A DNA stretch of 64,000 nucleotides from Welwitschia mirabilis (lineage: Eukaryota > Gnetophyta > Gnetopsida > Welwitschiales): positions 47,038,668-47,102,667 of the forward strand of contig JBOZIK010000001.1 in the NCBI GenBank assembly GCA_051453625.1, in the 5' to 3' direction. Of the stretch, positions 37,601 through 48,396 are shown piece by piece (the stretch's first letter is position 1; each line of letters starts with the position of its first letter). The notes below the pieces were generated by a model, which was given only the letters and a program-made list of their open reading frames with translations, did not search any database and was not told the origin of the DNA. Made by a program: the position numbers and the translations under genes.

Positions 37601-39160
37601 TGGAACCTTAAAATAGTACTACCTCGCTCTTAGTTTTTCTAAAATATATGAATAAATCTTAGACCTTTTCTCTAAAAATAACTTCATACTCAAGCCATTT
37701 AATCACTTGTGGAGCCTATCTTCTATCGATTGCTTTAGTTTTAGAGAACACCAGACAATTTCAACAAAAAATTATACCAGTTTTTATCTACTTTCTCACC
37801 TGATAACATCATTCCTCATAACTTTAATCCACTCACATATCATTTCCACTAATAAAAGGTTTTAGAAGATTCAAGAAAGAATGATTTTACTAGTTTTAAG
37901 GCATTTTGGGGCTAAGCATTTGGATGATTCCACACTAATAAAAACATATTATTATCACTTTTTTAAATTTATATATTCATTTTATAGCATTTTATTTTAG
38001 GTTTTTTTATATGTATGCTAAGAATGTTTATCATTTTTAAGAGTTTATCCTGCTTTTTTATTAAGGTTTCAGCATTGAGACAGAAGTAGATGACAATGTT
38101 TCTTAGTTTTGCATGAGACTACAATTTATATTAGACTATTTGAAATAGAAGTGCAATAATTTTAATGTAAGCTTTTGAGAATATTATAATTCTTATTAAT
38201 TTATCTTTTCTTTCTATCATTTTTATTGTAAATTATCACCTTTGATAACAAAATGTGGCTGAATTAATTTTAAATCTTATATAATTTTTTATTTGGATTT
38301 ATATAAATGTATTTTTAATATTTAAATTATTTTTTATTTTTATATCCTTAAAAAACTTTTTGTTGCTAATTTTTTAACCTCTTTTGGATGAAAAACGATA
38401 GTTTTAAATATGTATCTTGCCTATGACTTTAGAAAAACCCTATGAAAGCCTCCTTAGATATATGCCTTTTTAAACATCTTGTTCAATTTATTGAAATTTT
38501 TCATCAAGGGATATTTTCTTGTTAATTCTTATGAAAGTCACATTAGGACTTCTTTCTAGTTTATACCTTTACTTAGACAAAGTTTCTATTTGCAATATTT
38601 CATATAGTCTAAATTTTTTATACCCTTTTTAAATCAAATCATGGTTCTTTTTATAAATTAATATTTGAATTCATAATTATTTTTTAACATTTCCAAAAAT
38701 CTAAATACTTTTTCTTACATGTCAATTTATTAATATTTTCATCTAAATCAAGCCTACAGGGTGTTCTTTTTGCATGTTCTACTTAACATGTTTTACCTTA
38801 GTTTGGTTTCATATTTCTAAATCTAGTACTTTATACAAAACATTAAGCATATTTTTTTCTTATTAAACTTATCTTGTGCATTTATAAATGTTATAAAATG
38901 ATTATTATAAAATCTTACACTCGTATTCTAAAGTTTGTATCATGCCTTATCATAAATTAGAAGTTAGATTTTACAAAATTATAATATATTTTTAGTTTGT
39001 TTAAGCATACCTAACCACATTAAATATTTTTACTAATTAATATTCATTATTATCAATTTATCAAAACATAAATAAAATTTAATTTACATGAATTACTTAA
39101 TAATTATATCACTTCTTATGTGAAAAGTGAAAAATTAATATTTTTAAGTTAACACTATAA
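34623..39160. other. Unassigned AT-rich sequence
   Basis: About 4.5 kb with no recognisable gene or repeat family. A 100-aa frame at 35270-35572 is hydrophobic and matches nothing I recognise. A 10-base N run lies at 35631-35640. Confidence 0.5.
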
Positions 39161-39551
39161 TTTTTTTGAAAAAAGTATGCATATTAAACTAGAAAATGAA
39201 CATCGAGGTGGAAAATGCCAGGGAATAATAGGAAAACTGAACTGTTCATAAAAGGGAAGTAGTCTACTAGTTGGTAAAGAGAGACTTGAGTAACAAACCA
39301 AAATGGGGGCGAAACCGTTCCTCGATGACATAGTCACAGGAATCTGCCTATCTAGTATCACAAAACACATGTAGAAAATAGACAAAAGGAAACATAGAAC
39401 TATTAACAAACAGGGGAAAAATGGCCCCTTGAGATCAGAAGTAACAGAAAACTTAGTTTTATAGGGAAATAGACATGAATGGGGAGGATTACAGTCCTCT
39501 ACAAAATGGGAATGTGTTCCCATGGTTATGTTCAAGGAGAAATCTACCTAG

Positions 39552-39715
39552 ATCATCTGAGAGGAATTTAAATGCTTGATTTATCTCCTTAAATTCTTTA
39601 GCACTTACTGGATTTTTGTCTGAGTGAAGACGAAGAGCTTTCTTCCTGTAGTTTGATTTTATGGCCTAGGATAGGGTTATGTGTAAGAGCTCCAATGTGA
39701 TGAAGGGGCACATCT
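39552..39715 (-). pseudogene. J-domain (DnaJ-like) in the LINE 3' coding tail, copy 1
   Basis: Minus-strand translation from 39665 to 39552 reads AIKSNYRKKALRLHSDKNP followed by EFKEINQAFKFLSDD. This is helix II (YRKxAL), the HPD-loop region (here HSD, proline lost) and helix III (FKEIN-AF-xLSD) of a J-domain, with a helix I-like PFITLELLH before a single stop codon just upstream. J-domains bind Hsp70 and stimulate its ATPase. The HPD proline change would inactivate this copy. A Pro/Ser-rich stretch (about 39770-40050) lies directly upstream in the element. It lies inside the LINE, between the Pro/Ser linker and the poly(A) end. Confidence 0.8.
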
Positions 39716-40059
39716 TCAACCCCTGAATGGTTGCTAGCAACACCTCTTGTCTAGTTGCATTTATGTCAATGTCTTTTTGAGGTTGATGTTATATTTCCAC
39801 TGATGAAGAATTAGAAGTAGAGCTCTAAGCAGAGCTAGGACCTGAGGTTGGAGTAGGGGAGGGTTGAGCATACCTACCTTGCTCCTAAGAATTGGGTGAC
39901 GGTTGAGTTTGAGCTGGCTCCTGGGCTGTGTTGGAAAGGTGTTTTTCAGGTGTCTTCTATTGGGATGGGGATGAAGACGATTCCCCTGAATGACTTGGGG
40001 ACAAAGGCACCCCCTTTTTGCTGGGGCTGGCTTGCACAACAGTTTTCTCTAGAATAGGG

Positions 40060-40700
40060 TTCCTATCAGAAGAGGTTCTTCTTGTAGAGATTCTCCTAGG
40101 GAAAGTCTTATGAGGATGATGACAGGGTTGGGAGGAGGGGATTCTCTCTTACCCTAGCTTCTTGTGCTACTCTCCAAAGAGCTAGGATTAATCCTGAGTA
40201 CCTTAAGAAATCCTTTCATTTAAGAACTTGAATGAAAAATAATGGCAGATTTACGTGATGTTCCAAGTCAAGAGCTTTAAGGAAAGCAAAATGACTATCT
40301 GAAAGCTTGGAGAAATTCTTTAATTGAATGAAGTAATGGTCTAGGATTTCTACACCTAGTCCCCAAGGGGGTGGTAATGCCTTCCTGCTGATGTGTCCGC
40401 TAGACAATTTAGGAAGCTTACAAGGGAAGAAATGGAGAGCTTCATGTTGCCCTCTACTTACAAACGGAATCCGCTTGCCTTTTGCGAGGATCTCTAATAG
40501 CCTGGAGAAGAAGTCTTCAGAGATTTCTATTGAAGTTCTTTATAGTGGTGCATCCTCCTCTCCATCGCCTTTAGAAGGGTGCAATATCAGTCCCCTTGTC
40601 TCATCTCAACTTATGCAAAAGGGATTTCCACTCCACTACCTGTATTTTCTCCTATAGAGTAGGGCATCCTTCGAAGAGGCCTAGATTAGAAGGCTCAATA
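40060..40700 (-). pseudogene. LINE region of unknown function after zf-RVT (copy 1)
   Basis: Coding-like segment between zf-RVT and the Pro/Ser linker. Readable pieces are LLEILAKGKRIPFVSRGQ, KALPPPWGLGVEILDHYF, LKALDLEHHVNLPLFFIQVL and GLILALWRVAQEARVREN. The equivalent region of copy 2 (about 53850-54250) retains KALDLGH.VTLPYFFIQVLK and RLILALRRAAQEARARE, so the protein reading frame was maintained in the parent element. It does not look like the RNase H domain that some plant L1 elements carry here. I do not recognise it. Confidence 0.6.
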
Positions 40701-40879
40701 GTTGGAGTTGCTCCCATTACAATTTTGATTTGGAAATAAAGGTGAATAATCCTCCTTGCTCTATATCTAGAAAAGGGTAGGGGGCATTATTGAAAATCAG
40801 ATTTTTTCTGATCCACTAAATCTTCCAAAAAGTTAGGTGGATCCCATCCAATAAATGCATGTCAGGGGTGTTACAGGTG

Positions 40880-41005
40880 TGGAAGTACTTTATCATTATG
40901 GAGATTAATTCCTTGCTCCAAACGCATTGATGAAAAAGATGTTGTATCGGTTCTGGATTAGACTGGCAGATGGGACAGTTAGGGTCTACTTGAAATCCCC
41001 TTTTG
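40880..41005 (-). pseudogene. LINE zf-RVT zinc-binding domain (copy 1)
   Basis: Minus-strand translation gives LKRGFQVDPNCPICQSNPEP followed by HLFHQCVWSK, i.e. the C-x2-C ... H-x3-C pattern of the zinc-binding domain that follows RT in plant L1 elements. A W-KI-W-R-NLIFNN block follows at about 40800, also usual after this domain. Confidence 0.85.
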
Positions 41006-41829
41006 AGTAATTAGTCTCTTATTAAAATTCTTTGATGGTCTTTTAGTTAACAAAAAACCTTATTTTTTTTTTTTTTTGGGAATCTGTCCCTTCCAATACT
41101 TCTTATAACCATCCTGTTTTCCATACTTCTTTATAAGAATCTGCTTGGTTGAATTAGTCTGATAAATGTTCAAGTCTATGAGTTGTTAGAGAGCTTTGCT
41201 GAGATGCTTTCTTAAATAGGACTCCTCATGATCAATTATCTAATCTCTATATTTGTAGTTAATCAAATCGCACCAGGGTTGACCTCCTTCTTACAGTCTC
41301 TTTAGGATTCTATTTGTTCTAGTGACTATACAGCCTTCGGGTTTTTGAATCCCCCAACCTTCTGATTTCTTTGGGTGAGCAATAATCTTCCATTTACAGA
41401 AATGAATTTGGTGGTGATCCTTTTCTTTTGATCAAATAAAGTCATTTAAGATCCTGTTGATTTTTTATATGATATGTATTAAGGAGCGATAATGAAAGCT
41501 ATGTACTGAAAGGATGAGATTAGATAGGAGTTTGTGAGAATAATTTTAGCCTTCAAGGAGAGAAAGTTATTTTGCTAGGAGTTGCACTGCATTTGAATGG
41601 ATTCCAATATGTAATTCCAGGTATTTGTCTTGTGCCAATTTCAAAGAGGGATACCTAGGTAAATATCTTGTAGGTCTTTTAACTTTATACTCAGGATTCA
41701 GGTGATTTCACCTCATCTGATACATTTTCTATCCAAAGTGTGTATTCTTGATTTATTCTAATTAGTGTAAAGCCCTGTTGCCTCTGCAAAGATGTTCATG
41801 GAATTTTTAATTACTTTTGTTTACTAACA

Positions 41830-42560
41830 TAAAGGCCTGGTCATGATCATGGTATCATCTGCATAGTTATTGTTGAGAAAGGTTTGGCCTCCAATTCTAA
41901 TTCTTGTAACTTCATTCCTTCTTAAGAAAATCTATAATGAATTCATTATAAACAGAAAAAGGTATGGGAATTGGGGGTCCCCTTGTCTCAAATCTCTTCC
42001 TACTGAGAAGAAATTTGATCTATGATTATTGACCTTCAACTAAATTTAGCGGAAGCCTGCATGTCTAGCCAGAGATTAATAATATCTTGAGAGAAGCCTG
42101 TTTTTCTAAGAATACACTCTAAAGCTTGCCAACTAACAGAATTGTAAGCTTTAGCAATATCTAGTTTAGCAATAAGGAGAGGGAATTTGTATTTTTTAAC
42201 AGAGTGAATGATCTCATGAGTCAAGAGGATTTGGTCTTGGATATACCTGGATTGGATGAAGCCGGCTTGGTTCTCTGAAATCACATTGGGAAGCAGGGGG
42301 GCGATTCGGCCAACCATGATCTTTGCAAAAATTCTGTAAATGACGTTACAAACATCTAAAGGCCTAAAATCCTCTGGTTTGCTAGCATCCCTTTTTTTCG
42401 GTATGAGTACCACTCTAGTTCTGTTCATTTTCCTAGGGATCCGTCTGTTGTGAAAGACTTCCTGCATTGCATCATGGAGGTTATCCCTTAGGATGGAGAA
42501 GTGGGATTTAAAAAGTTTGACTGGCCAACCATTAGGGCCAGGGGCTCTATTATTCTTCAT
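41830..42560 (-). pseudogene. LINE reverse transcriptase (copy 1)
   Basis: The 174-aa open stretch at 42036-42560 reads through the L1-type RT N-terminal half: APGPNGWPVKLFK, VVLIPKKRDASKPEDFRPL, then VIYRIFAKIMVGRI, ENQAGFIQSRYIQDQILL and LIAKLDIAKAYNSVSW. The last block carries the first catalytic aspartate. Past a frame break the catalytic box reads NNYADDTMIM (about 41840-41870). Only this length is open, so it is a relic, although better preserved than the LTR elements around it. It probably began further upstream, in or beyond the gap. Confidence 0.92.
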
Positions 42561-42565
42561 GGATC

Positions 42566-42665
42566 NNNNNNNNNNNNNNNNNNNNNNNNNNNNNNNNNNN
42601 NNNNNNNNNNNNNNNNNNNNNNNNNNNNNNNNNNNNNNNNNNNNNNNNNNNNNNNNNNNNNNNNN
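42566..42665. other. Assembly gap (100 N)
   Basis: Separates the LINE from unrelated minus-strand copia sequence, so the true 5' end of LINE copy 1 cannot be seen. Confidence 0.95.
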
Positions 42666-45426
42666 AATATGATATGTTTAGCTTTCTTTCTTTCCAAATT
42701 TCATTAGGGGTTTTATCCATACTTACTCTTAGATAAACTTTATTGATAATGTAGCATGCAGTACTTACTGCTTCAGTCTAAAAAGTTTTAGGTACTTCCT
42801 TATCATTTAGCATCATTCTTATCATCTCTTGAAGGACTCAGATTTTCCTTTATATAATTCCATTTTGTTTTGGAGTTTTTGGGGCTAAAAAATAATGTTC
42901 TATACCATTGTCCACATAATATTTCTCAAAAAGATGATTTTCAAATTCTCCTTCATGATCGCTTAAATCTTTTTAATAGTGTATCCCTTTTTATTTTGGA
43001 TTCTGTTATAGATTTCAACATAATGTTTGAAGGTTTCAGATTTATTTCATAAGAAAGAAATTCAAGTAAATCTAGAAACGTCGTCCACTATAGTCAAAAC
43101 ATGTCATTTTTCTCCTATACTTTTAGTTTTGGTTGGACCCGCTAAGTCCATGTGAATGAGTTCAAGTGGCATTGTTGAAGAGACCAAGTTTTTACTTTTA
43201 TGAAAGGTCCTGACTTGTTTTTCTTTTTGATAAGCATCGCATAACTCATGCATATCAATATTGATCTTAGGGATTTTTTTCACAATCTTCTTTTTAATGA
43301 TGATTTTAAGATGGTCATAGTTTACATGTCCTAACTATTAGTACCATAATTCTTCTTGATTTATATGATAAAAATAACAAGCAAACAAAGATTAATCAAT
43401 ACTATAAATGTTGTTTATTCTATTTGGTTTAAGAAGAATATCATTTGTTTTACTATATCTAACTTCACATTTTTTACTATCAAAAATAATTGTATGACCT
43501 TTATTACCAATCTGACTAGTACTCAGTAACTTATGTTTAAGAACATTCATATATAAAACTTCATTAATTTTAAGCATGTTACCTCCACCATGCTTTAAGT
43601 GCCTTCTANNNNNNNNNNCTTTGAAAGTTACTTATCTTTATCAAAATCGTCCAAATGTTGGAATCTTAATTTATCATCTATCATGAGCTAAGAACATCCA
43701 TTATCCATGTGCCAGTAACTTCTATTTGATAATTTAAAAGCGATTTAAATCAGTAAACTTTTCAAATTATCATCCCTTGCTTACTTAGTTCTTGTAGACT
43801 ATTGTAGTATACATTTCCTTAGGATAGATTTAAATGGAAAATTACTAATAAAGTTTGCAAAGGCGTCATATTTCTAAAATTACAAAATAATTTTGAATGA
43901 CATGTCTTTTCAAACAAATGACACATAATCTTTAGCATAGAGTTATTTTGCCAAATTACCTTATCCAACTAATTTTGTGGTTTTTGAGAGATAAAACTAA
44001 TAAATTTTTTGTCATGAATTGATCTTCATATTCCAAGATTTTTTTCTAATTTACTTGAACTATTATAAAATTTATTTACAAAATGAGGTAAGCTTTTTAC
44101 CTCTTGAGATAGTTTGGTTTTTTCTGTTTGAACCATCTTTTATGTTCCCTCTAACTCTTCCTTTTCCTTGTTTAGGGCCTTTACTATCTTTTTTAACTCA
44201 TTGGTCTGTTTTACCAGCTTTTCACATATAGAATAGAGATCTTAATAAGTATCTTCTATCTCTTTTTAACCTTCTTCAATAGGGTCTAAATCATCTAGTT
44301 CAGTTGAACATGATATGTTTTTCATGGGAAGGATTATTGCCATGAAAGAAAGTTTTCTATCTCCATTTGATTCTTGACTTGAGCTATTGTCTTCTTCTTC
44401 ATTTACATTATTTTAGATGGTGATGAAGGATGATGTCCTGAATTTCATTTGATCTTTTCTATTATATGCACATTCATTTACAACATGTCCATATCCCTTA
44501 CACGCATAGCATTGGATCACCTTTTTGTTTTTTGAATCTCTTCTTTGCTTGGACTGATTCCTCCTTAGTTCCTTCCTTGGTTCACCATCTTTCTTTCTTC
44601 TGTATAAGAATTTTTTAAATCTTCTTATTAATAGATCAACTTCATCTTTACTAATGTCTTTATCTGACTTTGCAAATCTAGACTCTTTCTACATACTTTT
44701 AATGTAAGACTTTTCTTTTTATCTTTAGGAAACTTTAACTCATAAGTTTGAAGATTACCTCATAGTCCTTTTAGTATCATTTGATTGATGTTTTTATTTT
44801 CTTCTATAGTTATGACCTTTGGTTCAAATTGTTTTAGAAGAAATCTTAGTACTTTTCATACTAACTTTTCTTCATTCATTGTCTTGCCTAGACTTGTTAT
44901 AGAGTTTACTATGTTTATTAGCCTAATACAGAATTCTTGCAGAATCTCTTCTTCTTTCATGCAAATATTTTTAAACTTAGAAATAAGCATTTGTAGCTTT
45001 GCTTATTTTACAATGGATGTTCCTTTGTGTGCAATTTCAAGTATATTTTAAGCTTTCTTGACAAGTTAGCAGTTTAGATCCTTTTGAATTCATCTGCACA
45101 AACTACACAAAAAATAACGTTAAGAGCACAGGTATGGTTGTTTTGACTTTGTCAGTAGGATTCTATTAGTCTCGATATCTTTTAAAAACTAGGTAATTCT
45201 GTTACTATTAATTTTAATTAGTGTAGAAATAGATAACCTCCTTTATGTCTACATCTAAACATCTAAGAAAGATTCTCATTTAGACATTCTAGTAAGCATG
45301 GTTAGTTCCATCAAATATGGATGATCTTCTAGTAGAGATTCCATCAGTAGGATTACTCATGGTTGGGGTTCAGGAGCCAAAATCTATTAGGATATACAAC
45401 TAACTCAACTAGGCTTTGATACCAAA
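42666..45426 (-). pseudogene. Ty1/copia gag-protease-integrase relic
   Basis: Minus-strand element read from 45426 down. The gag start near 45360 reads MSNPTDGISTRRSSIFDGTN, typical of copia gag. A gag zinc knuckle VIQCYACKGYGHVVNEC (C-x2-C-x4-H-x4-C) lies at about 44460-44515. The protease start WHMDNGCS (about 43705), equivalent to WxLDSGCS, has its catalytic DSG changed to DNG. The GAG_pre-integrase region at 43392-43577 contains YMNVLKHKLLSTSQI and IIFDSKKCEV. Integrase sequence continues to the gap at 42665. RT and RNase H are missing. N runs lie at 43609-43618. Frequent stops show it is dead. Confidence 0.85.
45412..45424 (-). other. Copia primer-binding site (initiator tRNA-Met type)
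   Basis: TGGTATCAAAGCC on the minus strand, one mismatch from the 3' complement of plant initiator tRNA-Met (TGGTATCAGAGCC), placed two bases inside the LTR end at 45427. This is the usual copia primer and fixes the LTR border. Confidence 0.85.
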
Positions 45427-46664
45427 TGTTGAATCTAGAATCTTAGAGGAGGGGGTTGATAGGATTAAAAAAAATTGAAATACTATCTCCATAAAATATT
45501 AAACACTAGAAAATATTTTTGCATATAAAATAATCAAATGATCTATCTAAGAATGAGATTTGAAAAGAAAAATAACTAAAACTAGAAACTATTGATGGAG
45601 ATCATCAAGCGTACAATTTATAGTAGNNNNNNNNNNNNNNNNNNNNNNNNNNNNNNNNNNNNNNNNNNNNNNNNNNNNNNNNNNNNNNNNNNNNNNNNNN
45701 NNNNNNNNNNNNNNNNNNNNNNNNNNAGTAGTTTGAAAATTTTCCTACTCCACTCTCAATAGTCAGCTTCTACCCAAGGCTAATTTAGATCCTTGTTAGT
45801 TACTTTCTAATTTTCTTAAGTTTACCTATAACCTTTATACTCAAACTTTTTAAGGCTCGGTCTTAACCTTTATAGAGAAATACTTTTTAGTATCAATAGT
45901 GTGCCAAGGTGTACAAATTTTACTAGATCTAAAGTATAGCAAAGATAGTGCTACACTGTCTAAGAACGATGTCATAGATCTAAGTATGTATAGTGTGATC
46001 TATTTAACTAAAGAACTAACAGTAAAAAGAATGCATTTTTTTTATTTTGATTAGCCGAAAATCCCTTTTCATGATTTTATTTGGTTTATATAAAGGACAT
46101 ATTTTAGGGTTTTACAAGTGAATCTAATATTCTAATAGATGAAAATAAGGAGAAAATGGCTAGAAAATAGGATGAGAAATTTCATTTCCACCATGACCAG
46201 TCGACCTCTTGAAACATCTAAATCACCCTATTGAGTGCTGTCAGTGAAGTCGGTCGACTCCATCTTCTTTTGGTCGACTTGAGTTCTTTACATCACCTAG
46301 TCCTGTTGACTCTATCCAGGATCCAATCAATTACATATATCTAGGTATAGTTGACTCCATTTTTGTCTCGTTGATCCCTTATAAGTATGATGCAACATGA
46401 TGCAACATTTTTAGCATAGGTTTGGTTGACTCCTTAGGAGTCTGGTTAACTCCTTAGTAAACTGGATATGATCATTTTTAGTACAGTTCTGATCAATCCC
46501 TACAGGATCTGATCAACCCCTTAATTAATCTATTACTTATCAAGTACAAGCGTAGCTAGTGAGAAATGTTAGGTTACTTCTGACCTACAAGAATTATAAT
46601 TTTCTACAAGAAATGCAACATATTTTGCTATACTAGAAAATATTAGTCTGATATCAACTTGGCA
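45427..46664 (-). repeat. LTR of the minus-strand Ty1/copia element
   Basis: The inner edge is certain from the adjoining primer site: the plus strand reads TGTTGAATC from 45427, so the minus-strand LTR ends ...GATTCAACA. The outer edge is an estimate; GGCA at 46661-46664 would give a minus-strand TGCC start. The LTR contains a 100-N gap (45627-45726). It also holds a run of seven degenerate GTCGACTC-like words (46198-46460). Confidence 0.65.
45627..45726. other. Assembly gap (100 N)
   Basis: Conventional 100-N gap inside the copia LTR. The flanks share only AGTAG, too short to prove overlap. Confidence 0.95.
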
Positions 46665-46689
46665 AAAATATAACTTAATAAATCTATTT

Positions 46690-47155
46690 TCTTCATGATC
46701 CTTGTATCTGATTTTATTCTGTCTTTCTTTGATTCCTTTGTTTGTTATTTCAAAGTTGTTTTTGTACTTTTTTATCATTACTTAGGATATTATTATTTAG
46801 TAGTTTATTTGTTATTATTTTCATTTTTAGTCATGTTGTTTTATTAATTAAAATTTAATTTTCTTTTAGAATTTTAATTAGATGATCTTCGCTTATTCTC
46901 ATATGAGTTATTTATGATTTTTTATGAGAGTCCTTTGAGTCTTTTAAATTTCTACATATTTTTATGATTATTTTTTAGCTCAGGCTTATTTATTTTTTTT
47001 TTTAGGCTTAATCCTACTTAGTAAATTTTTATCATCATATCTTTTGATTCCTTTGAGTATTTACCCATTATCCTCATTCATCATAATTCTTCATCATTTC
47101 CTATTTTTCTAGTTTTTTGATACATCCTGATACCTTTAGGATCTTCATGAAAATC
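46690..47155 (+). repeat. 3' internal fragment of the 48-63 kb LTR family
   Basis: Similar to 62938-63370 and in part to 61070-61170, with shared words such as TTATTTCAAAGTT, the AGGCTTAATCCTACTTAGT-like stretch and TTTCCTATTTTTCT. It is a separate fragment of the same family lying left of the integrase relic. How it joins that relic is not resolved. Confidence 0.5.
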
Positions 47156-47460
47156 TTAAACATAGATTAGCTTAATTAAATCATCTTGATAAAAAATATA
47201 TTTATGCTATACATCGTCAATTAATCCATAAAGCTCAAGCTAAGTTTAAGCATGATAAAAAGTTACTTTATAAAAAGTTTGGACCTGGTCAATTTGTCCT
47301 TGCATACAACACTAGAGTACATCTTGTGAATAATAAGTTGACCTATAAATTATTAGGTCCTTATGTTATAGAGAGAGTTCATTTTAATGACTCTGTTGAG
47401 ATTTCCAACCTAGAAACTAAGGAGATTCAGAAAGTTAATAGATAACGATTGCAACTATAT
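47156..47460 (+). pseudogene. Ty3/gypsy integrase C-terminal relic (host element of the nest)
   Basis: Well-preserved C-terminal end of a Ty3/gypsy integrase. Translation gives IHRQLIHKAQAKFKHDKK, then KKFGPGQFVLAYNTRVHL, NKLTYKLLGPYVIERV and SVEISNLETKEIQKVN, the GPY/F module with its 'GKLxxRWxGPYxI' block followed by the 'GxVxLxxLxGE' strand. It ends near 47460 and is followed by the same 3' region as in the 60-61.7 kb interval. It therefore belongs to a relative of the nested element, presumably the element into which that one inserted. Confidence 0.82.
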
Positions 47461-48396
47461 AAAAAATCTTTCGATGTAACTATGAAAATAGTAGAAGCAC
47501 TTATTTTGGAGGTTTACCTCGATGAGGAGGACTTTCACCTTGTTATTGTTTGAATTCTTTCTAGCTTAATCCTTTGGTAGATGTTATGATGTTATTTGAT
47601 CATCTTTTAAACTCAACTTATATGTTACTTTATAAAGTTTTCTATTACTATTATTCATACTTGGACATTTTATAGTGATAAAATTAGCTTCACCCCATCT
47701 TGAGACATTTCCATGTCTATGGACTTCACTTTAAAGGAAGATGCCTTAGTTCTTGTGTTTTTTAATGGTGTAAAGTCTTTTATTATTTGGAAGTATTCTT
47801 TTCTTTCTTTTATTTCATTTATTCACCTTCATCTTTTTGAGTGTAAGATCGTGTAGAAGTTTTTAAAGAAAAAAAAAAGAGGAAAAAAGAAAAATAAAAA
47901 GAAATAATAACCATGATTTATTATATTTTGTGATTAAAACAAAAATACATGGTCATCATGATGTCCTATCACACTAGGGTAAATTTTTCTGAGAGGGACC
48001 TTTAGCAATGTTGATAGGTATGAAAACTCCACCAGGGGATTATTTGGTCATGCTTCATGGGTCCTTACTTCTCTGAATATGGTTGCACTTCCCTCATTAT
48101 GGAAAATTTGTAATAAACTTTAAGGCTATGAGATCAGTGGTGTTCCTAGTGTCATTAGAGCTATTGCTTATTTCCTAGACTCTTAGTATTCCCACATTAT
48201 CATTTCACTTTTAGGGATTTGGGTGTGTTTGTGAGGTATGAGAAAGTGAGTTTATTTTTGAGTAGCTTTTGATCTTATCATTTATTGTTCTAAGCACTTG
48301 AGTTTTGGTATCATCATAATCACTGCCCTTTCGAGTGGAACTTTATGAAGTTTATACATTTTATTATGCATTTTTACTTAGGTGGCTTTATGATGT
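47461..48396 (+). repeat. 3' internal region of the host element, left of the insertion
   Basis: Similar to 60290-61000, including the region with TTTAAAGGAAGATGC(C/T)TTA and the CTTACTTCTCTGA.TATGG stretch. It stops at GATGT (48392-48396), the target-site duplication. The homologous sequence resumes after the matching GATGT at 62875-62879. Confidence 0.75.
48392..48396. other. Target-site duplication of the outer LTR element, left
   Basis: GATGT, directly before the TG of the LTR; its partner is at 62875-62879, directly after the CA end of the far LTR. Five bases is the usual size for Ty3/gypsy and Ty1/copia integration. Confidence 0.85.

Larger units (their letters stand above)
39161..42565 (-). 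mobile_element. L1-type LINE, copy 1 (3' part)
   Basis: Non-LTR retrotransposon lying 3' end first on the plus strand. Its poly(A) tail appears as T7 at 39161-39167, followed by sequence closely matching the 3' end of the copy at 52839. In minus-strand order it holds RT, a zinc-binding RT-associated domain (zf-RVT), a further coding region of unknown type, a Pro/Ser-rich segment, a J-domain and a 3' UTR. The endonuclease and ORF1 present in copy 2 are absent, because the match ends in the 100-N gap beyond which unrelated copia sequence starts. Either the copy is 5'-truncated, as is common for LINEs, or the rest was lost in the gap. Confidence 0.88.

Noticed and set aside
39761-40039. Proline-rich 92-aa minus-strand frame as a separate gene
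   Set aside because: It is one frame of the Pro/Ser linker within the LINE and is not maintained in copy 2.
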